A stretch of DNA of 64,000 nucleotides, taken from positions 2,100,885 through 2,164,884 of the forward strand of contig NZ_CP049864.1 in assembly GCF_011300685.1 (NCBI RefSeq), in the 5' to 3' direction. The notes beneath the pieces are model-generated. The model searched no databases. It was not told where the DNA came from and was given only the letters and a program-made list of their open reading frames with translations. This document shows, piece by piece, positions 17,251-27,700 of the stretch. The position numbers and the translations under genes are program-made. Positions within the stretch are counted from its first letter, which is position 1; every line of letters starts with the position of its first letter. The stretch is from Lysobacter sp. HDW10. GTDB lineage: Bacteria; Pseudomonadota; Gammaproteobacteria; Xanthomonadales; Xanthomonadaceae.

Positions 17251-17726
17251 TTGGTTTTGTAGCGTTCGATGGTTTGTTCGATGCCTTTGCTTAGGGCTAG
17301 GACTTTTAGGGCGTATTCGGAGAGTTGGCGGTCTTCTTCGGTTTGGGGTTGCCATTGGGGGGCGGCGGTGGGGGTGCCTTCGGGGTCGACAGAGACGAAG
17401 ACGATGACGCAGTGTGTGCAGAGGCGTTCTTCGCCGCCCATGGGGTCGGCCGCGGTCACGTCGATGGAGAAGTGCATGCTCGTGTTGCCGGTGTAGATCA
17501 ATTTGGCAGTGATGGTGACCAAGTCGCTGGTTTTGATCGGGGCGACGAAGCGGATGCCGCCGACGGCGACAGTGACCGAGTACATGCCGCTCCAACCGAC
17601 GGCCGCGGCGTAGCCGGCTTGGTCGATCCACTTCATCACCACACCCCCGTGCACCTTTCCGCCGTAGTTGACGTCGGTGGGTTGTGCGAGGAATCGCATC
17701 ACTAATTCGCGGCGTGTGCCACTCAT
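17247..17726 (-). CDS. Acyl-CoA thioesterase, hot-dog fold (YciA-like)
   Basis: A 159-residue single hot-dog domain. MRFLAQPTDVNYGGKVHGGVVMKWIDQAGYAAAVGW holds the catalytic acidic residue of the hot-dog helix, followed by RFVAPIKTSDLVTITAKLIYTG and CTHCVIVFVSVDPEGTP. YciA-type enzymes hydrolyse a range of acyl-CoA thioesters in the cytoplasm. The stop codon TAA lies in the outermost repeat of the right REP array. The 3' part of the gene is unusual in base use: its coding strand is C-rich because the plus strand leaving the repeat is G/T-rich (for example 31 G and 10 C in 17341-17400). Confidence 0.88.
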   Translation of the reverse strand: MSGTRRELVMRFLAQPTDVNYGGKVHGGVVMKWIDQAGYAAAVGWSGMYSVTVAVGGIRFVAPIKTSDLVTITAKLIYTGNTSMHFSIDVTAADPMGGEERLCTHCVIVFVSVDPEGTPTAAPQWQPQTEEDRQLSEYALKVLALSKGIEQTIERYKTK

Positions 17727-17799
17727 GATTTATCTCCGCTGCGTGAGCTGCCATTATGTGCAGGTATTTGGTGAAGGCGCATTGCGTCGGGAGCACAAC

Positions 17800-18219
17800 A
17801 TGTTGCGCAGTATTGCAGGGGCACTCGCAGGCGTGATCACAGCATTTGCCACCATCTTTGCGGTGGAAGCCATCGGACATCAGTTTTTCCCGCCGCCGCC
17901 AGGCATCGCCGCGAACACACCCGCAGCCATGGCTGAGTTTATGAAAGCAGCACCGGTGGGTGCATTGTTGTCGGTGTTAATCGCATGGTGCCTCGGCGCA
18001 CTCGTGGGTGGTTTTGTGGCTGCATGGATCTCGCAAAAGAACCGCGCCATGGTTGCGCTGTTTCCCGCAGGCTTGGTCCTCACGGGTGTCATCGGCATGC
18101 TGACGATGGTGACGCATCCGCTTTGGATGGCCATTCCTGCCGTCGTGTTGCCCATTCCACTCGCCTTCCTGGGCGCGCAACTTGCACCGAAAGGTAAAGC
18201 CGCAAAGGAACTGAGCTAA
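17800..18219 (+). CDS. Small integral membrane protein of unknown function
   Basis: A 139-residue protein with about four hydrophobic segments: SIAGALAGVITAFATIFAVE, VGALLSVLIAWCLGALVGGF, LFPAGLVLTGVIGMLTMV and IPAVVLPIPLAFLGAQLA. A proline-rich loop FFPPPPGIAANTP lies between segments 1 and 2. GGGAG precedes ATG 17800; longer in-frame starts upstream overlap the divergent thioesterase gene and are not supported. Its TAA overlaps the ATG of the Nudix gene (TAATG), so the two are co-translated. No family recognised. Confidence 0.75.
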   Translation: MLRSIAGALAGVITAFATIFAVEAIGHQFFPPPPGIAANTPAAMAEFMKAAPVGALLSVLIAWCLGALVGGFVAAWISQKNRAMVALFPAGLVLTGVIGMLTMVTHPLWMAIPAVVLPIPLAFLGAQLAPKGKAAKELS

Positions 18220-18707
18220 TGCCGTATACACCGATCATCGGAACCTTGGGCTACATCCTGTCTCCCGAAGGCGACAAGGTCTTGATGGTGCATCGAAACG
18301 CACGCAAGGACGATGAACACCTGGGCAAGTACAACGGTCTCGGCGGAAAGCTCGAGGACGATGAAGACGTCATGGCCGGGATGATTCGTGAAATTCGCGA
18401 AGAAGCCGGTATCGAATGCACAGCCCTGCAACTCCGTGGCACGGTGAGCTGGCCGGGCTTTGGCAAGAACGGTGAAGATTGGCTGGGCTTCGTATTCTTG
18501 ATTACCGAATTCGAAGGCACACCGCATTCTGAGAACCCCGAAGGGCCCCTCGAGTGGATTGCCATAGACAAGCTAGACACCCTACCGATGTGGGAAGGCG
18601 ATCGCTATTTCTTGCCCCTCGTATTCGATAAAGAACTCCGTCCATTCCATGGCGTCATGCCATACAAAGATGGACGTCCAGTGCGCTGGCATTGCACGCG
18701 TCTATAG
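18219..18707 (+). CDS. Nudix hydrolase (MutT/8-oxo-dGTP diphosphatase-like)
   Basis: A 162-residue protein with a perfect Nudix box: G-KLEDD-E-DVMAGMI-REIREEAGI, preceded by KYNGLGG. The N-terminus TLGYILSPEGDKVLMVHRN and the C-terminal RYFLPLVFDKELRPFHGVMPY resemble 8-oxo-dGTP diphosphatases that sanitise the nucleotide pool. The substrate is not certain from sequence. The start overlaps the preceding membrane protein gene by one base. It converges on dnaE2 with a 2-bp gap; the placement next to the mutagenesis cassette may be coincidental. Confidence 0.88.
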   Translation: MPYTPIIGTLGYILSPEGDKVLMVHRNARKDDEHLGKYNGLGGKLEDDEDVMAGMIREIREEAGIECTALQLRGTVSWPGFGKNGEDWLGFVFLITEFEGTPHSENPEGPLEWIAIDKLDTLPMWEGDRYFLPLVFDKELRPFHGVMPYKDGRPVRWHCTRL

Positions 18708-18709
18708 GC

Positions 18710-21700
18710 TCAGTGGAAATCGCGCGACTCAATGCGCAAGCGCCCTAACAACTCGCTTTGGTCTTGAAGCTGCCCCGCGATGACATGGCATACGCCATCG
18801 ATCTTCTCCCAACGGCCATAGACCACCATCAAGTTTGAAGCCAACAGCTCACGGCGCTGGCGCATCGCATGCGCGGGCCACACCACCACATTGACCAAAC
18901 CGAACTCGTCTTCCAAGGTGACGAAGGTCGTGCCCTTGGCCGTCGATGGTCGTTGACGCATGGTCACCAAACCCGCCACACGTACATACCCGCCGTGTGC
19001 ACGTTCTTGCAGCGTGCGCGAGGACAGCACACGCTGTCGATCCAGCATGCGCCGTAACAATGCCATCGGATGCTTCTCAAGCGTCAGCCCCATGCTGCGG
19101 TAATCCGCCGTGGTCTCTTCTACGCAATCGGGCGCCGCCAATTGCACCACCTCTTCCGCAGGACTGTGATCCAACAAAGGCATGGGCTTCTCAATACCCC
19201 ACATCGCCCAACGGCCTTCATTGCGATGCCCCACAAGACTCCGTAACGCACCCGCCTCGGCCAAGAGATGTCGCGCCCGCGCATCCAAACCGGTGCGCCG
19301 ACATAAATCCGCCACATCCCGGAACGGTGCTTGCATTCGTGCCGCCACAATCGCTTCCGCTTGCCGCGTAGACAGCCCGTTAATCGCGCGCAACCCCACA
19401 CGAATATCAGGCTGCGCTTGTGCATCACGCGCATCGACCAAGGTGTAGTCAACCGCACTGTATTGCACATCAATCGGCAACACCTGCACAGAAGCACGCT
19501 CAGGGCTACCCCGTTTGGCGTCTTGAATAATCTGACTAGGTGAATAAAACCCCATCGGCTGCGCGTTCAACAAGGCGCACGCAAAAGCCGCAGGCTCATG
19601 ACGCTTCAACCAACAACTCGCATACACCAACTTCGCGAATGACGCCGCATGACTTTGCGGAAATCCGTAAGACCCAAACCCCTTGATCTGTTCAAAAATC
19701 TGTTCGATGAATGTGTCGTCATAGCCCTGCCCCCGCATCAAGTCACGAATACGGATACGATGCGATTCCATATCACCTCCCCGTCGCCACGCAGCCATCG
19801 AACGACGCAGATTGTCAGCCTCACAGGCGGAATAGCCCGCGTGTATCACCAGCTCCATCACTTGCTCTTGAAACAACGGCACACCGAGTGTCTGTTTCAA
19901 GATCGCTTCCACACCGGGCGAAGGATACGTCGGCGTTTCACGCCCCATTCGACGGCGCAAATACGGATGCACCATGCCGCCTTGAATTGGACCCGGCCGC
20001 ACAATCGCCACCTGCACAATGAGGTCGTAAAACGTGGCTGGCTTCAAACGCGGCAGCATGCTCATCTGCGCGCGAGATTCTATTTGGAACACACCAATCG
20101 TGTCAGCCCTTTGCACCATCGCATAGGTCTGCGGATCTTCACGCGGAATCGTGGCGAGCTGAAGCGTGCGTCCGCGATGCTGTTTGCATAGATCGAACGC
20201 TTTGCGAATACAGGTCAACATGCCCAAAGCCAAGCAATCGACTTTCAGCAGTCCCATCGTGTTCAAGTCATCCTTGTCCCATTGAATGATGGTGCGATCA
20301 GCCATCGCCGCGTTTTCAACGGGCACCACCGTACTCAGTGCGGCTTCTGAAATAACAAAACCACCCACATGCTGTGAAAGATGACGCGGGTGCCCCTTCA
20401 ATGCCGAGGTCAGCCGAACAATGCGTTGAATGATGGGGCTGTCAGGATCAAACCCCGCTTCTCGCAAGCGATCTTCCATCGGTGTGTCATTACGCCCCCA
20501 GCCATGACACCCCGATAACCGACTGCATTGCTCTTCAGGCAAACCGAAAGCCCGCGCCACATCACGCACCGCACTGCGACCGCGATAGCAAATCACCGTA
20601 GCTGCCAATGCCGCACGATCACGCCCGTACTTGTTGTAGATGTACTGCAACACCTCTTCACGACGTTCGTGCTCGAAGTCCACATCGATATCGGGTGGTT
20701 CATCGCGCGCCTTAGAGAGAAAACGCGCCATCAACAAACGGGTCTCTGCCGGATTCACCGCCGTAATCCCCAGCGCGAAACACACTGCCGAATTGGCCGA
20801 AGACCCACGCCCCTGACAGAGAATGTTGCGACTTTCAGCAAAACGCACGATGTCAGCCACTGTCAGGAAGAATGGTTCGTACGCAAGCTCAGCAATCAGT
20901 TCGAGCTCGGCTTCAATCGTGGCACGCACCTGCACAGGCACGCCTTCAGGCCAGCGCCGTTGAATACCTTGCTCAGTCAAAGCACGTAGATGCGTGGTGG
21001 CGGTTTCACCCGCAGGCACCAACTCGCGTGGATAGGCGTAATGCAAATCACGCTTCAGATCGAACACGCAACGTGCTGCCAAATCGACCGTGGCTTGCAG
21101 CAATTTGGGCGGATAGATATTGCCCAATGCACGACGCCCACGCAGATGACGCTCGCCATTACGAAACAAACTCGCACCGCATTCGCTCAAAGGCTGACCC
21201 ACACGAATAGCAGTGACCACATCTTGCAAAACGCGGTCAGTGCGCAAAGCCATATGCACATCGCCGCAGGCAATCGCAGTCATCCCCAGATGCACCGATA
21301 CACCCAGCAATTGCACCAAGCGTGCGTGGTCGTCTCGGTCGCGGTGCAGCTCGACTGCAAGATGTGCATCGTCACGAAACACCTTGCGCACCCACGCGCC
21401 TTCTGCAGGCTTCGCTTGCACATCGGGCAACCACACCGCGAACACGCCCCGATCGGGATGCGGCGCAAAAATAGCTTCAACATCTGCGCGATGCAAAATG
21501 TAACTGCCCTTCTGGCCCGCCCTTCGCCCACGCGTGATGAGTTCGCACAAACGTGCATAGCCTTGCGCATCCCGCACCAATAAAACGAAACGCACACCGC
21601 ATTGCAATGTGAACTCGGCGCCTGTGATCAATCGCACCTGTGTGCTTTGCGCGGCCTCCCATGCACGTACGATGCCGGAGAGACTGCACTCGTCGGTGAT

Positions 21701-21853
21701 GGCTAAGGCTTGATAGCCACAGTGTTGCGCACGCTCGAACAAAGCCTGCGCCGACGACACGCCGCGCAAAAAGCTGAAGTCGGAGAGGCAATGCAGCTCT
21801 GCGTAGGCGGGTAAGGACGGCGACTGCGCCGCCTGTTCAAGCGAACCAGCCAT
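18710..21853 (-). CDS. dnaE2: Error-prone DNA polymerase III alpha subunit DnaE2 (ImuC)
   Basis: A protein of about 1047 residues. The PHP domain starts [20 protein letters not shown], with [14 protein letters not shown]. The C-family polymerase core holds [16 protein letters not shown] and the catalytic carboxylates in [20 protein letters not shown]. The C-terminal OB fold shows [20 protein letters not shown] and VVVWPAH. DnaE2 extends across lesions after SOS induction, together with ImuA and ImuB. ATG 21853 lies 17 bp inside the imuB 3' end, so the genes are translationally coupled. It is last in the lexA2-imuA-imuB-dnaE2 operon. Confidence 0.95.
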   Translation of the reverse strand: MAGSLEQAAQSPSLPAYAELHCLSDFSFLRGVSSAQALFERAQHCGYQALAITDECSLSGIVRAWEAAQSTQVRLITGAEFTLQCGVRFVLLVRDAQGYARLCELITRGRRAGQKGSYILHRADVEAIFAPHPDRGVFAVWLPDVQAKPAEGAWVRKVFRDDAHLAVELHRDRDDHARLVQLLGVSVHLGMTAIACGDVHMALRTDRVLQDVVTAIRVGQPLSECGASLFRNGERHLRGRRALGNIYPPKLLQATVDLAARCVFDLKRDLHYAYPRELVPAGETATTHLRALTEQGIQRRWPEGVPVQVRATIEAELELIAELAYEPFFLTVADIVRFAESRNILCQGRGSSANSAVCFALGITAVNPAETRLLMARFLSKARDEPPDIDVDFEHERREEVLQYIYNKYGRDRAALAATVICYRGRSAVRDVARAFGLPEEQCSRLSGCHGWGRNDTPMEDRLREAGFDPDSPIIQRIVRLTSALKGHPRHLSQHVGGFVISEAALSTVVPVENAAMADRTIIQWDKDDLNTMGLLKVDCLALGMLTCIRKAFDLCKQHRGRTLQLATIPREDPQTYAMVQRADTIGVFQIESRAQMSMLPRLKPATFYDLIVQVAIVRPGPIQGGMVHPYLRRRMGRETPTYPSPGVEAILKQTLGVPLFQEQVMELVIHAGYSACEADNLRRSMAAWRRGGDMESHRIRIRDLMRGQGYDDTFIEQIFEQIKGFGSYGFPQSHAASFAKLVYASCWLKRHEPAAFACALLNAQPMGFYSPSQIIQDAKRGSPERASVQVLPIDVQYSAVDYTLVDARDAQAQPDIRVGLRAINGLSTRQAEAIVAARMQAPFRDVADLCRRTGLDARARHLLAEAGALRSLVGHRNEGRWAMWGIEKPMPLLDHSPAEEVVQLAAPDCVEETTADYRSMGLTLEKHPMALLRRMLDRQRVLSSRTLQERAHGGYVRVAGLVTMRQRPSTAKGTTFVTLEDEFGLVNVVVWPAHAMRQRRELLASNLMVVYGRWEKIDGVCHVIAGQLQDQSELLGRLRIESRDFH

Positions 21854-23276
21854 GCAGCATCCAATGCGTCTGCTCACCTGGCGCTGTGAAAACCCACGCT
21901 CGCTGACCCATCCGCGTTTCCACTACGTAGTAGTCGCGACGCGCGTCTTCGCCATCCCACCAACCACTTTCCAGACGCTCAGGGCCCGACAGAATGCGCG
22001 CATGTGTATCGCGCAAAGGGATGGGCCTAGGCAACAACCACAAAGGCCGCGGTGGCCGCGGTGGCCGCGCCGGCGCCGGCTTCAGACAAGGCGCATCCTG
22101 TGCACCTTGCACACGCTGCCATGCACGCTCAGGACGCGGATCGTCACCCGCCGCCACACGATGCACAGCACTGTCGCCTAAGCGTGCACGCAAGCGTTCG
22201 CGCAACTGCGGCCATGGCAGGCTGCAACTGTTTTTCAGATCGAAGAGATCACGCACACTGGGCGTGAAAGCCGGCAACTCACGTGCGATCAATCGCACAC
22301 CCACCACAGGTGCAGGAATCTGCACGCGCTCCAAACGACTCTTGGCAATATCAAACAAAATCGACGGCTCGCGTTCCGAAGTGATGAGCCCCACTTGCAT
22401 GTCGGTGTGTTGCCCCTGCCCTTCATGCTCTAACCGCAACAGAAAATGCTGCACACCGCCATCACGAATCGACAGATGCACCGCCAAGTCCTGAATCAAA
22501 CGACGTATCGGAAACAACAAGGCCTGCTGCGCACTCACTTCGTACTCAAGCGCCACACGCGCATCAAAATGATCGGGCGGCGCATACAAAGGTAAAGCTT
22601 CAAAGGCCTGCCCCTGCATCTTTGCCAATAACTCAGGCACCTCTGCCCCTACGCGTCGACGCAAACCGTCAGAAGGCAAAGCCATCACCTGGCCCAACTT
22701 ACGAATGCCCATGTCCTTCAAACGTGCTGCGGTTTTTTCAGGCAAACCCGCGCAGTCCACCGGCACTTGTTTCAAAGCACGCAGCATCACTGCTTCTTCG
22801 GGCACCGCAAATCCATCTTGTAGCTGTGCAAATACATGGGCTGCGCGCGCCACTGGCGCCATCGCAATCCGGTGTTCGAAACCGAGTTCAGACAACTCAC
22901 TGCGCAAGCGCGACTCGATCACAGGCCAAGGCCCGAATAACTGGAAGCTCGCCTTCACTTCCAACACGATGGCATTCGGCCACACCGCGCTCACCTGCGA
23001 ACTATGCCGGTACGCCCACGCAGCCAAAAACTGCTGCCAGTTGGACTCACTGGCCGCGTCATAAGGCATGCATTTCAACTCCGGCAGGATTGCCTGCGCC
23101 GTGGCTAAACGCATGCCTGCTGAAATCCCCCGTGTTTGTGCAGCGTCATTCACCGAATGAATCAAACGCGATTGCATATGCCCCTCGACCAAGGCCACAG
23201 GCGCGTCGGGGGTTTGCACTTGTCGTAATGCCGCGTCGAGCGCCAAACGAGGTAGATGGATGCAGGCCCACAACAT
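21837..23276 (-). CDS. imuB: ImuB, catalytically inactive Y-family polymerase homologue
   Basis: A 479-residue protein. It starts [20 protein letters not shown] and has the Y-family-like region [21 protein letters not shown] with helix-hairpin-helix [23 protein letters not shown]. The N-terminal block has LPRLALDA where active Y-family enzymes carry the metal-binding acidic residues, in line with ImuB being a non-catalytic adaptor for DnaE2, the sliding clamp and ImuA. The C-terminus has the proline/arginine-rich segment [15 protein letters not shown], encoded by a GC-rich short tandem repeat near 22040-22080, then a conserved tail. It follows imuA by 8 bp. Confidence 0.93.
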   Translation of the reverse strand: MLWACIHLPRLALDAALRQVQTPDAPVALVEGHMQSRLIHSVNDAAQTRGISAGMRLATAQAILPELKCMPYDAASESNWQQFLAAWAYRHSSQVSAVWPNAIVLEVKASFQLFGPWPVIESRLRSELSELGFEHRIAMAPVARAAHVFAQLQDGFAVPEEAVMLRALKQVPVDCAGLPEKTAARLKDMGIRKLGQVMALPSDGLRRRVGAEVPELLAKMQGQAFEALPLYAPPDHFDARVALEYEVSAQQALLFPIRRLIQDLAVHLSIRDGGVQHFLLRLEHEGQGQHTDMQVGLITSEREPSILFDIAKSRLERVQIPAPVVGVRLIARELPAFTPSVRDLFDLKNSCSLPWPQLRERLRARLGDSAVHRVAAGDDPRPERAWQRVQGAQDAPCLKPAPARPPRPPRPLWLLPRPIPLRDTHARILSGPERLESGWWDGEDARRDYYVVETRMGQRAWVFTAPGEQTHWMLHGWFA

Positions 23277-23284
23277 GCGTCAGC

Positions 23285-23890
23285 TCAACAACGCACCACG
23301 GCTTGCGGCACAGCGGCACCTTTGCACTTACGCACTTGCCATGTCGCTTGTGCCACGCATTCCAAACGCAGCGTGGCCGGCGAAGGATTTTGCAAATGCT
23401 TGCGATCACGCAAAGCAAAGCCCATGCAGGCCCCACTGTCTGCAGCCACTTGCAAACGACGCAAGGTCGCCATGTCTGAGGCTTGCGGCCAGCCCACCAC
23501 CACTTGGCAGCATCCACTGCGCAAGGTTTGCTCAAATGCCCACGCCGCATGCTTAGCATCGGCTTCAATCACATGCAGATGTTTCAGATTTACGCCCATC
23601 GCTTGCCATGCAGGCGCATAAGGCAAATACGGCGGTGCCACCAAAGCCACATCACCCCCTGCTTGGGTGATACGTGCCACCACCGGCGCCAGCAAAGACA
23701 ATTCGCCGACCCCATCGCCTGGCAATAACAACTCGGTGAGGGCGCCACGCGGCCAGCCCCCTTGCGGCAAAATCGCATCCAGCGCAGCAAAGCCTGTGTC
23801 TTCGCCTTCGTGATCGGGCACACGGGTTTGCCCGGCATGCCAAACGCGGCGATCGGCCAACAATTCGGGGATAGAAGCCACTTGTGCCAT
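23285..23890 (-). CDS. imuA: ImuA, RecA/SulA-like accessory protein of translesion synthesis
   Basis: A 201-residue protein: MAQVASIPELLADRRVWHAGQ, DTGFAALDAILPQGGWPRGALTELL, a weak P-loop-like LPGDGVGELSLLAPV, and ALVAPPYLPYAPAW. This is the ImuA family, distantly related to RecA, which partners ImuB and DnaE2 and is needed for induced mutagenesis. It starts 3 bp after the lexA2 stop, in the same operon and probably controlled by LexA2. Confidence 0.92.
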   Translation of the reverse strand: MAQVASIPELLADRRVWHAGQTRVPDHEGEDTGFAALDAILPQGGWPRGALTELLLPGDGVGELSLLAPVVARITQAGGDVALVAPPYLPYAPAWQAMGVNLKHLHVIEADAKHAAWAFEQTLRSGCCQVVVGWPQASDMATLRRLQVAADSGACMGFALRDRKHLQNPSPATLRLECVAQATWQVRKCKGAAVPQAVVRC

Positions 23891-23893
23891 GAC

Positions 23894-24526
23894 TTACTCG
23901 GGCCGCACTAAACCGCAGTACAGACCTTCAATAGCGAAGTCGCTGCCTGGCGGAATTTCGATGGGTGGGTAATCCGGATTACGCGGCAGTAAGCGAATGT
24001 GATGCGCACTGCGTTCCAAACGCTTGATCGTGATCTCACCTTCGATACGCGCCACCACAATTTGTCCATTGCTTGCATCGTTGGCGCGCTTCACAGCGAC
24101 CAAGTCACCTTCGAAGATGCCGTCGTCTCGCATTGAATCGCCGTAAACGCGCAAGAGGTAATCGGGTGCTTGCGAAAACAAGGCGCGGTCAAGCAAGACA
24201 TGTTTATGCACATCGGCATCCGCACCGATCGGCGCACCAGCCGCCACCCGCCCCAACACCGGCAGATTCAGACGGTCTTCGCGAACCCGTTCGCGTGAGC
24301 CGCCACGTCGCGTTTTAGACATGCGAATGCCGCGTGCTTCATTGGCGCGGACTTCCAGATAGCCCTGCGCCTGCAAACGCTTTACATGCTTATGCGCCGC
24401 ACAGGCTTGGGCGAAACCGAAGGCATCCGCAATTTGCTGCAGGCTGGGTGGCACGCCTTCGGCCTCAATATGGGTTTGGATCCAGGCGAGAACTTCACGT
24501 TGGCGAGGGGTGAGATCTGAGGTCAT
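23894..24526 (-). CDS. lexA2: LexA-type repressor (LexA2) heading the imuAB-dnaE2 operon
   Basis: A 210-residue LexA homologue distinct from the recA-linked one. The winged-helix domain starts MTSDLTPRQREVLAWIQTHI, with PSLQQIADAFGFAQACAAHKHVKRL. The self-cleavage site is Ala96-Gly97 in LGRVAAGAPIG. The catalytic dyad is Ser131 (GDSMRDDGIF) and Lys168 (GEITIKRLE). It should repress its own operon until RecA-stimulated cleavage. ATG 24526 starts the family N-terminus; an extension to 24580 runs through the operator and is rejected. The recognition helix differs from LexA1, which fits the different operator upstream. Confidence 0.93.
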   Translation of the reverse strand: MTSDLTPRQREVLAWIQTHIEAEGVPPSLQQIADAFGFAQACAAHKHVKRLQAQGYLEVRANEARGIRMSKTRRGGSRERVREDRLNLPVLGRVAAGAPIGADADVHKHVLLDRALFSQAPDYLLRVYGDSMRDDGIFEGDLVAVKRANDASNGQIVVARIEGEITIKRLERSAHHIRLLPRNPDYPPIEIPPGSDFAIEGLYCGLVRPE

Positions 24527-24562
24527 GGGTAAAAATCTATTTACCTTGAAAGGCGAATGCAA
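24527..24562 (-). promoter_or_regulatory. lexA2 promoter and candidate LexA2 operator; probable leaderless start
   Basis: On the minus strand: TTGCAT (24562-24557), 17-bp spacer, TAGATT (24539-24534), then 7 nt and the ATG. A perfect inverted repeat GGTAAA-N6-TTTACC covers 24528-24545 and encloses the -10 box. No Shine-Dalgarno is present. The -35 hexamer is identical to that of arsR. The palindrome does not match the LexA1 box, so this is proposed as the LexA2-specific site. The operator identity is inference. Confidence 0.68.
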
Positions 24563-24665
24563 GGACTTTCCATGCACCATTTGGGCACGGCAATATCTCA
24601 GAGCGTGAGACGGTTTCAGATCAAACGCTTGGGGCGCAGATTTGAGAAATGACTGAATTCAGTCA

Positions 24666-24711
24666 GGGGGCGATGAAGCCCCCTTGTGGCAAAAATTCCG
24701 CCACAAGGGGG
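24666..24711. other. Two mutually exclusive hairpins between the czc operon and lexA2
   Basis: A perfect 12-bp stem CCCCCTTGTGGC (24679-24690) and GCCACAAGGGGG (24700-24711) with a 9-nt loop, overlapping a second stem GGGGGC-GATGAA-GCCCCC (24666-24683). It lies 7 bp after the czcA stop. It may terminate the czc transcript, but no U-tract follows the stem on the minus strand (the Us are in the loop), so it may act by pausing or protect the 3' end instead. Confidence 0.55.
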
Positions 24712-24717
24712 TGTCCC

Positions 24718-27700
24718 TTACACCTGAGAGACACCGGCCTTACGTTCAGACCGCTCCGCCAACCACTCGTACAACACCGGCAGCAAGACCAAGGTCAGCA
24801 AAGTGGCGCTGATCAACCCGCCCACCACCACCGTTGCCAACGGTCGCTGCGTTTCAGCACCCACACCACTCGAAAACAACATGGGCACCAAGCCAAGAAT
24901 GGCCACGCTCGCTGTCATCAACACAGGCCGCAAACGCAATGTCGTCCCTTGAACCACCGCATCACGCACGGACAATCCCTTGCCGCGCAACTCATTCAAG
25001 AAACTCACCAGCACGATGCCATTGAGCATGGCTACACCAAACACGGTAATGAATCCGATGGCCGAAGGCACCGATAAATACTGACCCGTCACCCACAAAG
25101 CCACCAAGCCACCGATCGTGGCAAACGGCACATTCGCAAGGATTAACAAGGCGTACTTCAAAGAGTTGAACGTCGTAAACAACAACACGAAAATAAAGAA
25201 GATTGTGACCGGCACAATCAAAGCCAACTTTGCCAATGCGCGTTGTTGGTTTTCAAAAGCACCGCCCCACTCGATCCAATAGCCCGGTGGCAATTTGATC
25301 TTTTGACCTAGCGCGAGATTCGCATCCCTCACGAAACTATCAACGTCACGTCCGCGCACATCCATTTGAATCACGGCATGACGTTGCAACTGCTCACGAC
25401 GCACAAACGAATAGCCCTCCACGATAGTCACTTCCGCCACTTCAGACAAAGCCACCACCGCACCTGTCGTGGCCCGCAGCGGAATCTGTCGCAAAGCCTC
25501 AATCGAACTGCTAGAGGCTTCGTCCAAACGCACCGCGATGTCGAAACGCTTCACCCCATCCAACAACACACTGACCGGTTCGCCACCCACCCCATTACGA
25601 ATAATGGTCAGCACTTCTTCTGCATTCATGCCATGTCGTGCCAGTGCTGCCCGATTCACAGCAATGCGAATTTGTGGTTTGCCCACGTTCGCTTCCAGCG
25701 ATAGATCCGCCACGCCTTCAACACCCGCCAACACGGATTTGATCTGACCGCTAAGTTTGTCTAACTGTTCCAGATCTTGACCATAGAGTTTGAGCGCCAA
25801 TGTAGCGCGCACACCCGAAATCAACTCTTCCACCCGCATTTGAATCGGCTGCGTAAAGCCAGGCAAGACGTTAGGCACCGTTCTTTCCAAGGTTTCTTGC
25901 ATTGCATATTCAAGCTGTTTTATATCGCGGCCGGTGGTCCATTCGTCTTCAGGTTTGAGCGCCGTGTAGATCTCCATGTAATTCACATCGGCAGTTTCGC
26001 CTTTCTCGGCACGACCAATCATCGAGACCGTCGTTTCCACTTCGGGAAATGTCTTGAAGGCCTCAGCAATGACATGGCTTGTTCGAATCGACTCATCCAA
26101 TGAAGTCGAAGGAATGCCCGTCACACGCCACATGATTGACCCCTCCTGCAGCTGTGGCATGAACTCTTTTCCGAGGAAAGGAAACAGTGCCAAGCTCGCT
26201 ACCAATGCAGCAACCGCACTGAGAACGACCGCCTTCTTGTTCACCAATGCTCTGTCTAACAAAGGGCGATACAGTTTCTTGACGTGTGTGACGAGCCAGG
26301 TGTCTCGCTCTTCTCGAGGCTTCAAGATCAAAGCGGCCAAGATAGGAATCAACGTCAGACTCAAAACCAATGACCCCGCCATTGCGAACGCAATGTTGAA
26401 AGCCATCGGTTTGAACATCTTGCCTTCAAGCCCCTCAAGCGAAAATAGCGGTAAGAACACGACGATGATGATCACAATCGCGAATGAAATAGGATTCGCC
26501 ACTTCTTTTGCGGCGGCCAACACCGCCGCCGTTCGATTAACGTTTTCACCTTGCGCCTTAAGCTCGGACATCATGCGAAACGAATTCTCGACCATCACCA
26601 CCGCACCATCGACCATCATCCCGATGCCAATCGCCAAACCTGCCAGCGACATCAAGTTTGCAGAAAGCCCCGCGTATTGCATGCCGATGAAGGCAATGAG
26701 CATCGCCATTGGCAATGTTACGATCACGACAATAGCTGAGCGGATTTCACCCAAGAACAGAAAGAGCACGATCGCTACCAATATCGAGCCTTCGATCAAG
26801 GCACGCACCGCTGTACCGACTGCCTTGTTCACCAAGTCAGTCCGCTCATAGATGGGTTTGAGCACCATAGTTTTCGGCAATGCAGCACGCACAACATCGA
26901 GTTTGTCTTTGACCGCATCCACGACGTCTTTCGCATTCTCGCCAATACGCGCGAGTGCTTGCCCCATCACCACCTCTTGGCCGTCTCGCGTGACCGCACC
27001 AAAACGCGGCGCAGGTGCTTGGACAATGCGCGCCACATCACGCAAATAGACCGGCGCACCGTCTTCAGCTTTCAAGACAATGGCACCGATATCTTCAGTC
27101 GACTTCAACAAGCCCAAGCCACGCACCAAAAACTGTTCACGCCCGACGTCCATTACATTGCCGCCGACCTGCCCGTTGTTGGCAGGTATCGCATTGATGA
27201 CATCGTTAAAGCCCAAGCCACGCGCATAAAGCTTTTGCGGATCGACACGCACTTGAAACTGGCGTTCGCCTCCACCCCACGAAGTCACGTCATCCACACC
27301 TTGCGCCGTACGCAAAATCAAACGCACCGTCCATTCTTGCCAAGTGCGCAGATCCATGTCCGACACTTGATCTTTAGTGACGCCAGGCGCGCGTTCCACT
27401 GTGTACCAATACACCTGCCCCAGCCCTGAGGTGTTCGGCCCCATGCTGGGTTTGCCGTAACCTTCGGGCAAGCGATCACCGATCTCTTGCAAACGCTCAT
27501 TGACCAACTGGCGTGCGAAGTAGATGTCCATGTCGTCTTCGAAATACACCGCGACATACGACAAACCAAACAGGCTGACCGAACGAATGTCTTTCACCTT
27601 TGGCAAACCTGCTAGCGCAGATTCCACCGGCGTGCTCACCAACTGCTCAACGTCTTCGGCGGCGAGCCCAGGAGATTCCGTATAGACATTCACCTGTACA

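Noticed and set aside
17218-17880. 220-residue minus-strand frame over the yciA region, rich in His/Arg/Pro.
   Set aside because: It is a shadow of the G/C-skewed yciA gene; the hot-dog protein in the other frame has all family motifs.
22028-22080. GC-rich short tandem repeat in imuB as a possible regulatory or contingency repeat.
   Set aside because: It keeps the ImuB reading frame and encodes a Pro/Arg linker; too few units for phase variation.
21994-22494. Plus-strand frame over imuB beginning with Gly/Arg repeats.
   Set aside because: The repeat is the antisense image of the ImuB Pro/Arg segment; there is no independent support.
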